Source of the DNA: Chionoecetes opilio
Taxonomy: Eukaryota > Arthropoda > Malacostraca > Decapoda > Majidae
DNA length: 64,000 bases
Assembly (NCBI GenBank): GCA_016584305.1
Contig: JACEEZ010004889.1
Span: 1 to 64,000 of the forward strand
Direction of reading: 5' to 3'
How positions within the stretch are numbered: the first letter of the stretch is position 1; each line of letters starts with the position of its first letter. This document shows positions 45,180 through 57,112 of this stretch, piece after piece. Both the position numbers and the translations under genes were made by a program. Under the pieces are notes generated by a model. The model saw nothing but the letters and a program-made list of their open reading frames with translations, searched no databases and was not told the origin of the DNA.

Positions 45180-45494
45180 TCTCTCTCTCTCTCTCTCCTC
45201 TCTCCTTTTCTCCCCCTCTCTCTTTCTCTCCTCATCTGCACAAAATCCCCAAAAATATTTCCTCTTTAAATCAGTGCCACATTATTTCGTCTCTCTCTCC
45301 TCTCTCTCCTCTCTCTCTCTCTCTCCTCTCTCTCTCCTCTCACCCCTCTCTCTCTCTCTCTCTTCTCTCCTCTCTCTCTTCCCTCTTTTCTCTCTCTCCC
45401 CATCTCTCTCTCTCTCTCTCCCTCCTCCTCTCCTCCTCTCTCTCTTTTTCTCTCTCTCTCTCTCTCTCTCGTCTCTCTCTCTCTCTCTCTCTTT

Positions 45495-45532
<38 letters not shown>
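45180..45532. repeat. (CT)n microsatellite with insert, copy 2
   Basis: Same layout as 39615-39933, with different run lengths. Confidence 0.95.
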
Positions 45533-45533
<1 letters not shown>

Positions 45534-45744
45534 AAGTCAAAATTGTTTATTTGCCCATCTTTACCCGAAGAAAATTAACATTCACAAATATCTAGGCAGC
45601 ACTTTTATGTAAACATTTTATAGAGCTCCCAAAAATAATCTACGTAAATTTTAATAATTACCCAGGGCACATAATCTAATATAGCACATACTACCTATTC
45701 ATACTGTAAAATCGTATTTTGGTTTTTCAAAAAAGAGTTAGAAG

Positions 45745-45923
45745 TATCGTGTACGCATATTCACATACAGTATTCACAAACCCAAGCCATACACACAAAC
45801 ACATATACAAATATATACATACAAACACATATACACGTACGCGCACGTACACATACAAATACACATACATATGCACATATACATACATACACATACACAC
45901 ATACGCATACAAATACACACATA
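45745..45923. repeat. (CATA)n-type microsatellite, copy 2
   Basis: Matches 40150-40324 and resumes at 47478-47575 beyond the Tigger element. Confidence 0.85.
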
Positions 45924-46078
45924 TACAGTGGTACCTTGACTTACGAGTTTAATTCGTTCATTGATCGAGCTCGTAACTCAATTTGCTCGTATATGAAATC
46001 AATTTCCTCCATTGCAATTAATTGAAATACTATTAATCCGTTCCAGCCCCCAAAAAAACACCCCAATTTTTTTTACTA

Positions 46079-46852
46079 AAATAACCCTTCATGCTCGTGG
46101 GGGTTAGGGAACAGAGACACCCGCGAGTATCGTAAATCCGCGAGCATGGGCATTAGTCATTCATTTACCCCGTTGCTGTTGTTGTTGTTGTTGTTGTTGT
46201 TGTTTTGTTTTTTTGTTTTTTTTAATCACAAGGAACTGGCCAAGGGCACACAAAATGGGTAACACAAAGCCCACTTAGTTGCCAGTCCCTATAAAGAAGA
46301 CTGTAAGAGAATAAAATAAAAAAAGAGGGGTGAGCCAATTTAGTTCGGGAGGTGTCTTGTTACTCTTCTTTTGAAAAGATTTAAGTCATAGGAAAGTGGA
46401 AAAAAGAAACAGGAAGAGAGTTACAGAGTTTACCAGTGAAAGGGATGAAAAAGTAAAGATACTTATTAACTCTTGCATTAGAAAGATGGACAGAATAGGG
46501 GATGAGAATGAGTAGAAAAGTCTTGTGCAGCGAGGCCGCGGGGAGGGGGGAGGCATGCAGTTAGCAAGTTCAGAAGAGCAGTGAGCATGAAAATAACGGT
46601 ACAAGAGAGCAAGAGAAGCAACATTGCGGCGGTGATTTAAAGATTGAAGACAGTCAGTCTGAGGAGAGGAGTTGATGAGACGAAAAGCTTTTGACTCAAC
46701 CCCGTTTAGGAGAGCTGTATGAGTGGATCCTCCCCAAACATGTGAGACATACTCCATACATGGGCGGATAAGGCCCCTGTAGAGAGCAAGCAATTGCGAA
46801 GGAGAAAAAAAAAAAAAAAAAAATGAAACCCGCGAGCATGAAGGGTTTACTG
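46079..46852. mobile_element. Nested MITE, copy 2
   Basis: Right end CGAGCATGAAGGGTTTACTG with TA outside. The left end is slightly damaged (AATAACCCTTCATGCTCG). Confidence 0.7.
46229..46822 (-). mobile_element. Nested LINE fragment, copy 2
   Basis: Same RT C-terminal region ([20 protein letters not shown]) and 3' UTR as copy 1. One frame runs from 46874 to 46386. Confidence 0.8.
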
Positions 46853-46855
46853 TAC

Positions 46856-47201
46856 CTATATGACTGGACTGCACTCACCCTCCGCCATTTGCATTCACCA
46901 GTGTTTACTGGCGAGCTGCTTCTCCATCAACCACAACAACAGCAGTTTTCTCCTCTTTTCATGGACAGGGGTCCGCAGCTTAGAAATTATTTTAACGCCC
47001 TTGGCTGGCGTTATAGCCTTATCGACTCCCTCTGCTTCAGTATGGTACATATCGTAGAAGTACTACGCTCGTACTGCCCGCCAAGTCGACTACACGCACA
47101 CCTCGCTCATGTTTTTCTATGATTTCATGCTTTAAGTCAATGGACATCATCCGCTTCTTCTTCTCAGCACTGTCCTTTGCACTCACTTTCTTAGTATCCA
47201 T
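46856..47201 (-). pseudogene. Tigger transposase N-terminus, copy 2
   Basis: ATG at 47201. MDTKKVSAKDSAEKKKRMMS is retained. The frame shifts after VRVVDLA and stops at 47037. The nested element cuts it as in copy 1. Confidence 0.7.
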
Positions 47202-47640
47202 GGTTAGAAAAAAGAAATTTGGCAAAATACTGCACAAAACGCGAGCACAACACAACAGAGATGCTTCCACGGCGAGGTAACCACGTGAACTGAACGGGAT
47301 GAACGCGGATGCTGGGCGAATGTTGTGGCGTTTGCTGCGCCAACTAGCGGCGCGTATCTGAAGCTCGCTCGTAACTCTTTATTTTGACTCGCAACACAAA
47401 GCAAAAAATCGACCGAGCGACTGCTCGTACTCGGAAAACTCGTAAGTTGGGGCACTCGTAAGTCAAGGTACCACTGTACATACATATACACTATACATAC
47501 ATACACATACATACATACACATATACATACACACACACATATACATACACACACACATATACATATACACACATACTTAATATATATTATCACTGATTTT
47601 TTTTTTTTTTTATTAATATTTTTTTTTTCTATACACCTAC

Positions 47641-50450
47641 ATAAACATGTCTATAAATATTACTAAGGCTGCAGCAAAACATACTTCCATTTAAACTCAT
47701 ATTACTCATTACTCATTGCAGAGATATTACTCATGATATAAAACAGTAACTGAATTGTTACATCCGTTTAGAAGATACTTTTTTGCTTTTTTCTTAAAAG
47801 AAACACAGTTGTTTGTATGCATGAGATACTCCGGCAGTTTATTCCATTGGAGACAGCCTGCGTATGTTGGGAATCTCCTTCTGGCTTCTGATCGTGGTCG
47901 TGGAGGTCTTAACATGTTATTGTTCCTTTAATTAAAATTGTGAACATTAGATACTCAAAACAAAACCAATGACTGTGGGAGTTCTTAGCTGAAGATATAC
48001 AAACTTGAACATTCAAGCTTATGAATATCCTGAACTTTTAATACACCATGTTCAACGAATCAGTTGTCTGTGTGATGCCAACGTCCTACCCCTGAAATCA
48101 TCCTAATGACCCTTTTTTGTAGCAGTAATAACGGCTGTAATATAGTTTTTAAGCCTGAACCCCAAATAAGATTACAATATTGTAAGTATGGATATATCAA
48201 ACTGTAATACAATATGATTAATGTTTCTTTTAACAGATTATTTTTAATTTTATATATAATTCCTAACGACCCCGTAATTTACTATAAATATAGTTCACAT
48301 GCTCCTTCCATAATAACTTTTCATCAATCATAATTCCTAAAATTTTGTTGAAGAAACATCTTTGAATATCACAGTTTCCAATTTTTACCGAGGTGTGTTG
48401 GCTAATATTTTATTCCCTGCAAATATAATGAAGTGGGAAGTGGGTTAATATTGAAAGTCTATTAGCTAATAACCAATTAGCTACATTATTTAGTTCTTGA
48501 TTAACCAGATTCTCAAGGGTGTGTAGATCAGGCTCAGAATGGTAAAGAGTTGTGTCATAACAGTATAAAATTCAATAGTGACGAAGGACTGGTGATGTCA
48601 TTGATAAATAACAGAAACAAAGAGGTCCGAGCGTGGAGCCCTGAGGAACTCCCATTGATACCAGTTCATTGGATGATTTTACACCGTTAATTTCAGTAAA
48701 CTGTTTTCTCCCTGATAGATAACTTCGAAACCAATTCAGTGTCCTTTTTTTTTATACCATAGAATTCAAGTTTTTAAAGTAATATAGAAGGGTTTTTATT
48801 GTATCGAAGGCTTTTGTTAAATCAAGGAATACTGCCATTGTGAATTTACCTTTTTCATTTTCAATCAAAATATCGTTCATGAGTTTAACAATCGCTGTTT
48901 GTGGTGAGACATTTTTGCGGAAGCCAAACTGGTTGTTTAATAATATGTTATTAGTGTCTAAGAATTGTATTAGTCTCTCATACATCACTCTTTCTATTAT
49001 ATTACTTAAAGTAGATAATAGTGATATTGGGCGGTAGCTATGTGACTGTAGTTTATCTCCACCTTTATGAATAGGGATGATTTTAGCAGTTTTTAGGTTG
49101 TTTGGGAATATGCCGCTCTGAAACGACTCATTGATCAACTTACATAGAATGGTAGATATTGCAGGGGAAATAAGTTTGATTACCTTGGCATGAATATTGT
49201 CGTAACCGGGACTAGACTCTTTCAGTTCTTTGATGATTTTTATCACTTCCTCTGGAGTTGTTGGGGTCAGATTCATACAGGGAAAGTTACCCCTCAAATA
49301 CTGTGATGGGGATACTTCTGGAACAGGTAGAGCTGTATCCAAATGTTGACCAATGGAAGTAAAATATTTATTAATTTCATCACACACTGCATTTGGGTGT
49401 GATATATTCACACCGTTTACCAATAGCTTATCAATGTCCGTTTTCTTAATCTGCTTAGAGTTTAAAAGTTCATTAATTGTATTCCACATCCTTTTACAAT
49501 TACCAAAGGCTGTACTAAGTTTTAATTTGTAGTATGTCTTCTTGGCAGAGTCTAATCTAGCATTAACCATATTCCTTAAATTCCTATATTCATTACCATA
49601 GGTGAGAGGCCTTCTTGTAAATTTCTTGTAAAGTTTGTGTCTGTCTTTAATAAGCAATTCTAATTCATGTGTAATCCAGGGGTTCATTTGTCGTTTTCTG
49701 TTTATTGTTATGGGGCTTCCTGGAATATGTTTATCTGTTGCTAGTGTTATTAATCAATTGTGTAAATCTTCATTAGTCTCATTAGTAAACTGACATTCCC
49801 TTAATAATCCCTCTGTTGTTTTACACAATTCTTCAGCATCAACATCCTTGTAGCTTCTGTAAGTAAAGGTTTTCTTCATATCGTCTTTAAATTTTTCCGT
49901 ACATATCATAAAGGTGCAAAATGGTCAGTTATATCAGTAGCTAGTATTCCAGACTTAGTAATTACATTGAATTATTTGACCAGATGTGATCAATGCGTGA
50001 GGCACCCTGAGTCCCCACTCTGGTTGGCAAGTTAATTTCACGAGTAAAATCCATGACCATGAAGAATAGCCGTGTAATCCTGCATTTGTCTGTTACTTTC
50101 CGAATGAAGTAAGTTAATATTGATATTTCCTAATAGGTAACATGTTTTTTTGTTAATTTAATTTTCTCAAGTATTTCCTCCAATAAATCTTTTAAACAAA
50201 AATAAGTCAGAGTTAGGGCCTACGATAAATTAGTCCTACAATAAAAGAAGTTGCATGTTGACATTCAACAAATAAAGATTCAAAACAGTCATTATTAACA
50301 CTGATATTTTCTAGAATACTACATGATATTTTGTTATTAATATATATGGCAACACCTCCTCCTTGACGGTTCCTATTTTTTTTATATAAATTAAACCCTG
50401 CGATCTTATACAAATGTTCAATGTCACTTGTTAACCTGGTTTTACAAAAG
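47641..50450 (-). pseudogene. LINE (endonuclease plus RT), Jockey/CR1-group, broken
   Basis: It reads minus from about 50450. An endonuclease piece at 50413-50213 has GGGVAIYINNKI and SFIVGLIYRRP. The longest frame, 49687-48752 (311 codons), covers the linker (NEINKYF-type, SIGQHLDTALP) and RT fingers/palm: SHSYRPISLLSTLSNIIERV, NNQFGFRKNVSPQTAIVKL and motif A FLDLTKAFDTI. The frame shifts near 48760. MGVPQGSTLGPL (about 48650) and a damaged motif C, where YADD reads YCYD, follow (about 48560). The C-terminal LQWNKLPEYLMHTN is at 47860-47800. Gaps in the endonuclease part mean even the 5' half is incomplete. Confidence 0.8.
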
Positions 50451-50521
50451 CAAGAAAATGAAACTGATTAATTATATGAAGTAAGTGATTATCAATAAAT
50501 GTATCCAAGTTAGTGGGGATT

Positions 50522-50548
50522 TTCTCTCTCTCTCTCTTCTCTCTCTTT

Positions 50549-50608
<60 letters not shown>

Positions 50609-50641
50609 CTCTCGCTCTTTTCTCTCTCGCTCTCTCGCTCT

Positions 50642-50687
<46 letters not shown>

Positions 50688-50706
50688 CTCTCGCTCTCTC
50701 GCTCTC
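50522..50706. repeat. (CT)n microsatellite with a (GGCT)n insert
   Basis: CT runs with CG interruptions. GCTG tetranucleotides fill 50644-50688. Confidence 0.95.
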
Positions 50707-50902
50707 TCCATGTCTTACACGTATTCGGAACATAAAAATATCATTCAACAAAATAATTATTTAGTATTTATGCGGAGACGAACAGTGTCATCCTGCACCG
50801 TTATACTTGTAGTGAAAAAAACCTTACTCCTCAAAATTTAGCACTTCCCTATGTGTTGCCATGGTGAAATGTAGAGTTAACAGTGGATCCCTTTCGACTC
50901 TA

Positions 50903-51377
50903 CTGTAGAAAACCACTAAAGTCGCCAGGACAACGTTTTTTTTCTGATAACAGACGTCTGGTGGCGTTAATACTTACATTTTTACATCCATGATTTCAGG
51001 AAAGTTAGAAGGGCTATCTGGAGAGTCTGTGTCATTTTGTGTTTCCATCTGTGTCATATATGGCTATAAATGAACAAACTGCAAAAATAAAACAGAGTGG
51101 CGACGTTGGTAACGGGTCGCCATCTAGTGTTTATGTTTAGTGTCCTCCCGCCGTTGTCGTCGCCCGAAATAAAAAAGAGTAGGTAAATTTGAAACCGTCT
51201 ATACTTGCAGATACAAAGCTTAAAACAACGCGGAAACAGGGTAGATTATACATTCATGATTATAAACTATTGTGTACCATCTTCAGTGACACATAAAAAT
51301 CAGTAGTGATGCTATAATTCGTAATATATGCCGCCTGGCGACATGACTGCAGGTGGCAACTATACTGTTATCTACGG
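50903..51377. mobile_element. 474-bp MITE, copy 2 (inverted)
   Basis: The reverse complement of copy 1 (14867-15340) in length and content, including CTATCTGGAGAGTCTGTGTC, CGCCATCTAGTGTTTA and ATGCTATAATTCGTAATAT. The right TIR (ACTGTTATCTACGG) is good and the left TIR is diverged. TA lies outside both ends (50901-50902, 51378-51379). Confidence 0.85.
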
Positions 51378-51443
51378 TAGAGTCTAGATTGAGGCCACAC
51401 TCCCAGATCATTCTCCCTCATTCATCTTATACTGTTTCCCCCC

Positions 51444-51895
<452 letters not shown>

Positions 51896-52029
51896 AAATA
51901 TATTATTTAAATAAAGTCACGCACAATATCTGCCCACAAAAGTAGGAAGTTACCCGTAAATATTGTGTGTGGACGTCTGAGTATAAGCCCCTCCCACACC
52001 CCCGCCCTCACCGCGCGCTGATTGGTTCC

Positions 52030-52145
52030 AGTTTCCCCTGATCCACTGATCTATATAACATGGATTGCGGATCTGGGCTAGCTGTGGCCGACATACTGAA
52101 GTTAGCCCCCAGCCACTAGCCGCCATCTTGCCAACACCAAAACAA
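52030..52145 (+). repeat. Inverted-repeat partner of 53935-54048
   Basis: CACTGATCTATATAACATGG and CATCTTGCCAACACCAAAAC match the reverse complement of 53935-54040. About 100 bp, diverged in the middle. The intervening 1.8 kb is satellite and foldback DNA. Confidence 0.65.
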
Positions 52146-52195
52146 ATACATGGGCCGGCCCAGGCAGTGGCTAGGTGTTGGCTGCTGGCATGTGA

Positions 52196-52312
52196 TAGCC
52201 TATATTACCACCTACTACTACTATTAACACCTACTACTACTACTACTATTACCACCTACTACTGCTATTACCACCTACAACTACTATTAACACCTACTAC
52301 TACTACTAAACT
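52196..52312. repeat. (CTA)n microsatellite with ACC/AAC interruptions
   Basis: CTACTACTACTATTA(C/A)CAC words repeated. Confidence 0.9.
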
Positions 52313-52369
52313 TCCAACCTAGTGCATCGTCGAACCTTCCAAGTCATTTATTTACGGTGATACGCAGGA

Positions 52370-52655
52370 CAACAGGTGTGTTGCGAGGCCGTACAGGTGT
52401 GTAGTGACAGGTGTCTTGCGAGGCCGTACGGGTGTGTAGTGACAGGTGTGCTGCGAGGCCGTACAGGTGTGTAGTGACAGGTGTCTTGCGAGGCCGTACA
52501 GGTGTATAGTGACAGGTGTGTTGCGAGGCCGTACAGGGGTGTATGACAGGTGTGTTGCGAGGCCGTACAGGTGTGTAGTGACAGGTGTCTTGCGAGCCGT
52601 ACAGGGTGTAGTGACAGGGTTGCTGCGAGGCCGTACAGGGTGTGTAGTGACAGGT
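52370..52655. repeat. 35-bp minisatellite
   Basis: The unit GTGACAGGTGTCTTGCGAGG plus CCGTACAGGTGTGTA is repeated about eight times. Right-hand units carry single-base losses. Confidence 0.9.
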
Positions 52656-53107
52656 GTGGTGTATGTGGTAAAGCGGGGAGAGGCTAAGAGTGCAGTGTTA
52701 GCCCCCGAGGTGTGTGTGGTCTGACCTAAAGAGCGAACGCGCAGTTCTCGTCCACTATAACGGCGTCAGCCCGTACCGCCGCGGCCACGGGTACGGCGCG
52801 GGCCACAGTGGTCCATAGAAGCTACTCTCGGGGATTACAGGAAGTTTAAATGAATAAAAAACCTTTGGCCTAATCAAAAAAACTTTCTTAATTAGGTATA
52901 TTGAATTGAAAGTAGTTAGTTTCGTACACTGATTTTGAGTATTTTCGTACATACCTGGTGTCGTTTCGTAACTCTAGTAGTCAAGTTCAACTCTGAGCTG
53001 AGTGTACGAAACGACTATGGTTTCATATAGACTACGAAACAACTTTTGGTAATAATGGACGAGAGTTTCGCGGTCGTTTTCAGAGACATCAACTATTTTT
53101 TCTTGGC
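52656..53107. other. No recognised gene
   Basis: It contains an imperfect inverted pair around CCGTACCGCCGCGGCCACGG (52771-52790). No coding signal. Confidence 0.3.
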
Positions 53108-53470
53108 CTACAATAGGTGCTTGTTGCAATGGAGATAGTTTTATTTTGCACAACCCCCCCCCCCAAAAAAAAAATAATAATAATGAAACCTAACCTAACC
53201 TATAGGTTTTAATGAAACCTAACCTAACCTTATAGGTTTTAATGAAACCTAACCTAGCTAACCTTAAAGGTTTTAATGAAAAACCCAACCTAACCTTATA
53301 GGTTTTAATGAACCTAACCTAAACCTTAAAGGTTTTAATGAAAACCTAACCTAACTTATAGGGTTTTAATGAAACCTAACCTAACTTTAACCACAAAGTA
53401 TATTTTTTTTTCTTTTTTTTTCTCGCAAAATAAAGCTATCTCCATTAGAACAAGCACCGCTTATTAGGAA
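53108..53470. mobile_element. Foldback element enclosing CCTAA-containing repeats
   Basis: GGTGCTTGTTGCAATGGAGA with TAGTTTTATTTTGCA (53115-53150) pairs with TCGCAAAATAAAGCTATCTC with CATTAGAACAAGCACC (53422-53457). Between the arms lie about seven units of roughly 30 bp, AATGAAACCTAACCTAACCT with TATAGGTTTT. It could be a MITE-like or Helitron-like element with an internal minisatellite. Confidence 0.6.
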
Positions 53471-53675
53471 GCGCTATGATCATTTGTATCATAACCGCAC
53501 TCAGGTCTGCTTCCGTTCCCCACTAATTGTTAACAAGTATAAAAAAAATATACTTATATCTATATCTACCTATATAAAAAAAAGTATACCATATCCACCT
53601 ATATTTTTTTTTAACTAGTAGGTGGATGACTGGAGTGGGTAGATGGATTAAAAGTGGATGGGCTGGGTGGGGAGT

Positions 53676-53866
53676 GGGTGTGGGTGTGTGTGTGGTGTGT
53701 GTGTGTGTGTGTGTGGGTGTGGGTGTGGGTGTCTGGGTGTGTGTGGGTGTGGGTGTGTGTGGGTGTGGGTGTGGGTGTGTCGTGGGTGTGGGTGTGTGGT
53801 GGGTGTGGGTGTGGGTGGGTGTGTGTGTGTGTGTGTGGTGGGTGCGTGTGTGTGTGTGTGGTGTCT
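53676..53866. repeat. (GT)n / (GGGTGT)n microsatellite
   Basis: GT runs mixed with GGGTGTGGGTGT. Open frames on both strands are artefacts. Confidence 0.95.
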
Positions 53867-53934
53867 GTTTTGTACAGGACATAACAGCACAGCTTGGCAT
53901 GACGAGGCGATAACACAACCAGACAGCAACGCGA

Positions 53935-54048
53935 GCCGCAGAAACAAGGCTTTGTTTTGGTTTTGGCAAGATGACGGACAGTTGGAACCAGTGCTGAGCC
54001 AGGCTTCCGCGATCCATGTTATATAGATCAGTGCCCTGATCCCGTATA
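53935..54048 (-). repeat. Inverted-repeat partner of 52030-52145
   Basis: CCATGTTATATAGATCAGTG with GGTTTTGGCAAGATG matches 52030-52145 in reverse. Confidence 0.65.
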
Positions 54049-54526
54049 GACCCAAAGACCCTACGGGCCTACACGCAAGATAGGAAAGCTGAGGCCCTAG
54101 CCTAAGCATAATTTGTGATGTCTAACACGAGCGCCATCTGTTGTCGTCCAATGTAACTGTTGATTTAGACGTATTTAAATCCAATTATTACCTCCCCTGG
54201 CATCAATCAAAATGTTCTATGCATTTATAGCACACACACACACACAACACATACACAATCAGACATGAAAATATTATATCCTGAAATACAGTCATAAATA
54301 CTAGTAGGTTGGAATTGAACCCGGGCCCGCGTAGCCGCAGCTAGGAGCGCTACCCACTACACCCCGAAGCTATACGTTTCATTCAACTGAAACTAATATA
54401 TCTACTATAAAACAACGAGCGCCGGTGCTGCCACATAGCGGATGTCCAAGCATTTCACCCAATGGACAGCACACTCCGAAAACCCCCTGCTTTCCTATCT
54501 TGCGTGTAGGGTCTTTGTATAGACCT
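54049..54526. mobile_element. About 480-bp element with 35-bp inverted ends
   Basis: AAAGACCCTACGGG with CCTACACGCAAGATAGGAAAG on the left pairs with CTTTCCTATCTTGCGTGTAG with GGTCTTTGTATAG on the right (54489-54524). Each interior side also holds an ACGAGCGCC word. A tRNA-like sequence and a (CA)n lie inside. Confidence 0.5.
54306..54372 (-). mobile_element. tRNA-like sequence (SINE head or pseudo-tRNA)
   Basis: On the minus strand, box A-like TAGTGGGTAGCGC and box B-like CGGGTTCAATTCC are about 35 bp apart. The acceptor stem is not convincing. Confidence 0.5.
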
Positions 54527-54599
54527 TTCCACGATGACGTCACAAGCCACGCCCCCCGACCCATAGTACCCCAAAACAAATCGCGCCCCTTTCCCCTTC

Positions 54600-55378
54600 C
54601 CCCGCCTATACGCCACAGAATAATGTATATTTAGCATCCCACAAGCTGTGTAGCTGTTGGCTGCCCCAACAGACAGGGAAAAAAAGGGTTGCCGTGACCT
54701 TTCACGGGTTTCCCCTGTGCTTAGTCAGCGCCAGAAGTGGTACAGCTCTAAAAGGGAAAGGGTTTTTCGCGGGTTTGGCCCTTTGAAAGGATCTGCAGTA
54801 AACATTTTTTACAGGTAAATTTTACCATTGTACCACTATATATGTATGATCATTTGAGAAGTAGAATTTTTTTTTATTGTACCCATTGAGAAGTGAAATG
54901 TTTTGGATGTCCCCAGTAGAATTTGTTTGTTGTTGAAATTTCTTTATGAAATTTGTGTGATATCTGCCCTGGCCGAGAATCCTCCAAGATTCTGAGGAAG
55001 GCCTGGCAGGCCCGGGGTTTTTTTCCCCAGGGTCTTCATGGAGTGTATGTGTGTTGCTGGCGTGTGTGTTTATTGTGTGCAGTGCAGTCTTCCATAATGT
55101 GTTTGATAATGTGAGGGCTGTGTTGCATCCAGGACAGACATGAGCAGGGGAAAAAAAACCCACCCAGTCTCAGTGATATTTAAGGGGGGCTGGGGGAGGT
55201 GGCCCCGGGTGTGGGAGTCGGGCCCATCAGGGGGTCAGCAAACAACAGGGTTGTTTAGAATAAATGATTAGAGCGAGGGGGGTGGTATAATGTTAGGGAG
55301 TACCATTGAGAAGTAGAATGTTTGGGGGGAAAAAAAATAATTATTTGATAAAATTTTCAATAATCGCCCCTCCTTCAG
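54600..55378. other. Low-quality sequence, nothing recognised
   Basis: Homopolymer runs become frequent from here. The word ACCATTGAGAAGTAGAATG recurs with variants (about 54880 and 55302), so a small repeat is present. Confidence 0.35.
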
Positions 55379-55474
55379 GGTACAAAGGTCCCAAAAGAGA
55401 TTGTAGATGCAGTGGTAGAACACTATGGCTCTGAGGAATCAGCTTCTAGAAAACATAAAGTATCAAGCATACAG
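55379..55474 (+). CDS. Candidate host exon a
   Basis: The acceptor CCCCTCCTTCAG precedes an open stretch reading VPKEIVDAVVEHYGSEES then ASRKHKVSSIQ. It ends at CAG/GTATGTGT, where as written the G is shared between codon and donor, so the intron phase is off by one from exon b. A lost G in CAGGTATGT would fix it, and this part of the window shows homopolymer errors. The composition is coding-like and charged. I do not recognise the protein. Confidence 0.4.
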
Positions 55475-55664
55475 TATGTGTGTAGGAGACTTTTATGGAG
55501 GTTTGCCCGCTTTGTCTTTCTCGAGGGAGTTTTTTTTAAGGGGTTTTTTGTCCCAGGAGGGTTTCTTTTCTGTCCCCAATCTACTCCTATCCCAACTAGC
55601 ATACACTAACCAAAAGAGCAAATTATGAAAAGCTTTTGAATTATAAGACTTTCATTTTTTGCAG

Positions 55665-55831
55665 GCAACCCCGAACTCGGACCCTGCCCATGTCGATTTT
55701 ATACCCACAAAATTCTCTTAAAAACCCAACAGGGAGCTGTTTCCCATAAAAATTGATCATTACGCCACAAAAAAGGAAGCGGCAGCTCAGCAGCACAACT
55801 AAAACAGCAGCAGAAGGCTATGGCTACCCAG
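55665..55831 (+). CDS. Candidate host exon b
   Basis: It follows CATTTTTTGCAG, a good acceptor, and ends CAG|GTATAT. The frame reads ATPNSDPAHVDFIPTKFS, then a TAA at about 55719, then KPNRELFPIKIDHYATKKEA. A one-base shift near 55797 leads to a Gln-rich LKQQQKAMATQ end. The break looks like sequencing error or pseudogenisation. The exon pair separated by a 190-bp intron argues for a spliced host gene on the plus strand. The Lys/Ala/Gln-rich end suggests a coiled coil. No further exons are placed with confidence. Confidence 0.4.
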
Positions 55832-56089
55832 GTATATTTTATAATTCATTAATATATGACAATTATTTGCTTTTTTTTTAGCCCCGGGTTTAATTTTTTT
55901 GAAATTTCTTTTTTTACAGGTTTTGCAAAATAAAATGTCGGATCTAAAAAACTGAATTTTTATTAGTAAAAATTAACCAAATAAAGTATCAAATTTTCAT
56001 TTTTAAATTTTTTTTTCCACCCATTCACACCCTATTTATACCCCAAAAGGAGCAGTTGCATATGTTTATATATTTTACAGTCAGATTGT

Positions 56090-56390
56090 GAAACTAGTCA
56101 TTTGTGAAATGCCTAACACAAGTCAATCTGTGAAAGACAAACTTTGCATGAAATGCCAAATTATTTAGTCTGCATTAAATTATTTCATTTTTTAGTAAAG
56201 TCTTAGGTTGGGTTTAGGTTTAGGATAGTAATATAAACCTAATCCTACCTAACCAAACCAACCAAACCTAAGACTAGACTAAAAAGACAGTCATTTCAGC
56301 AGACTAAAGATTTTGGGCATTTCAGAAAAAAGTTAATAAGAAAATTCACAAACAGATGCTTAGGCTTTTCACGAAAGGGGGGAAATAGTT
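56090..56390. repeat. Foldback (palindromic) element with TTAGG-like core
   Basis: GAAATGCCAAATTATTTAGTCTGC..GTCTTAGGTTGG (about 56150-56215) is the approximate reverse complement of CCAAACCTAAGACTAG..AGCAGACTAAAG..GGGCATTTCAG (about 56260-56325), around a core of TTTAGGTTTAGG/CCTAATCCTACC. The outer parts also match weakly. Confidence 0.6.
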
Positions 56391-57112
56391 TCAAAATTGA
56401 ATGTAACATAACATCAATAAAACCCAACTCCAACAATGCTGTTTCCCTTTAATTTTTCATGCTGTTTTAGAGTATTTTTTTTGAATAGTAAGTTCCTGAA
56501 AGTTGATAGTAATTTAAACAGTAGTAGTAAACTGTAGTAGTCTTATACTTAAATTATCACAGAACTCGTCCCCCTTGAGTATGCTTGTACTTTCTCCCGT
56601 GTGGTTGTCCATACAAAAAAGTCGCAAAACTGGCATTGCACATACTAATTTGGTGCTGAATTTGGCAGTAGAATAAATGTGTTTTTTTTTTTAGAAAAAT
56701 CCACCCTTATCTAGGAAAAATTTTTACAAAAGGGGGGACTGAGTGGTCTGGTGGTAAATGCTTATTTAAGGGGGCCTTTTATTTCAAGTGCCCCTTTTTT
56801 TTTGCCATGGCACCAAATGTTCTAATACCACAGGAGAGGCACCTATGAATGGTTATTAGAGGGCACAACCAAAACCCCACACTTGTGCAGTTAAAACCCT
56901 GAGCACCTGAGACGACTGTCAATGTATGCGTCCCTTAAATTTCCTCACACCCAAAAACCCCCCTGCAAGCTGCAATTTTGCTGAGCCCCCAAGTATCAAC
57001 TTCATTAGGGCCCTGAAAACAAATTAACGGGGTATCTATCACCCTTAAGGTAAAGATAAAGTGAGCCACAAATAAAGTAATCCTGCCTGCCCTGTGTCAT
57101 GCAAATAGAGCT

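Larger units (their letters stand above)
45926..47476. mobile_element. Tigger-like element, copy 2
   Basis: Same ends, TA flanks and nested content as 40327-41877, and the same length (1,551 bp). Equal total length despite many internal indels is coincidental or reflects balanced errors. Confidence 0.85.
42061..47640. repeat. Second copy of a 5.5-kb segment (tandem with 36502-42040)
   Basis: Every component of 36502-42040 recurs in the same order and orientation. The differences look like scattered single-base losses, homopolymer changes and recurrent substitutions such as CATTAAGG to CTTTAAAGG. Confidence 0.95.

Noticed and set aside
53523..54109. His/Thr-rich minus frames and Val/Cys/Gly plus frames
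   Set aside because: They come from the GT-rich microsatellite at 53676-53866. The CA/GT frames at 30.8-31.0 and 60.6-61.0 kb are the same kind of artefact.
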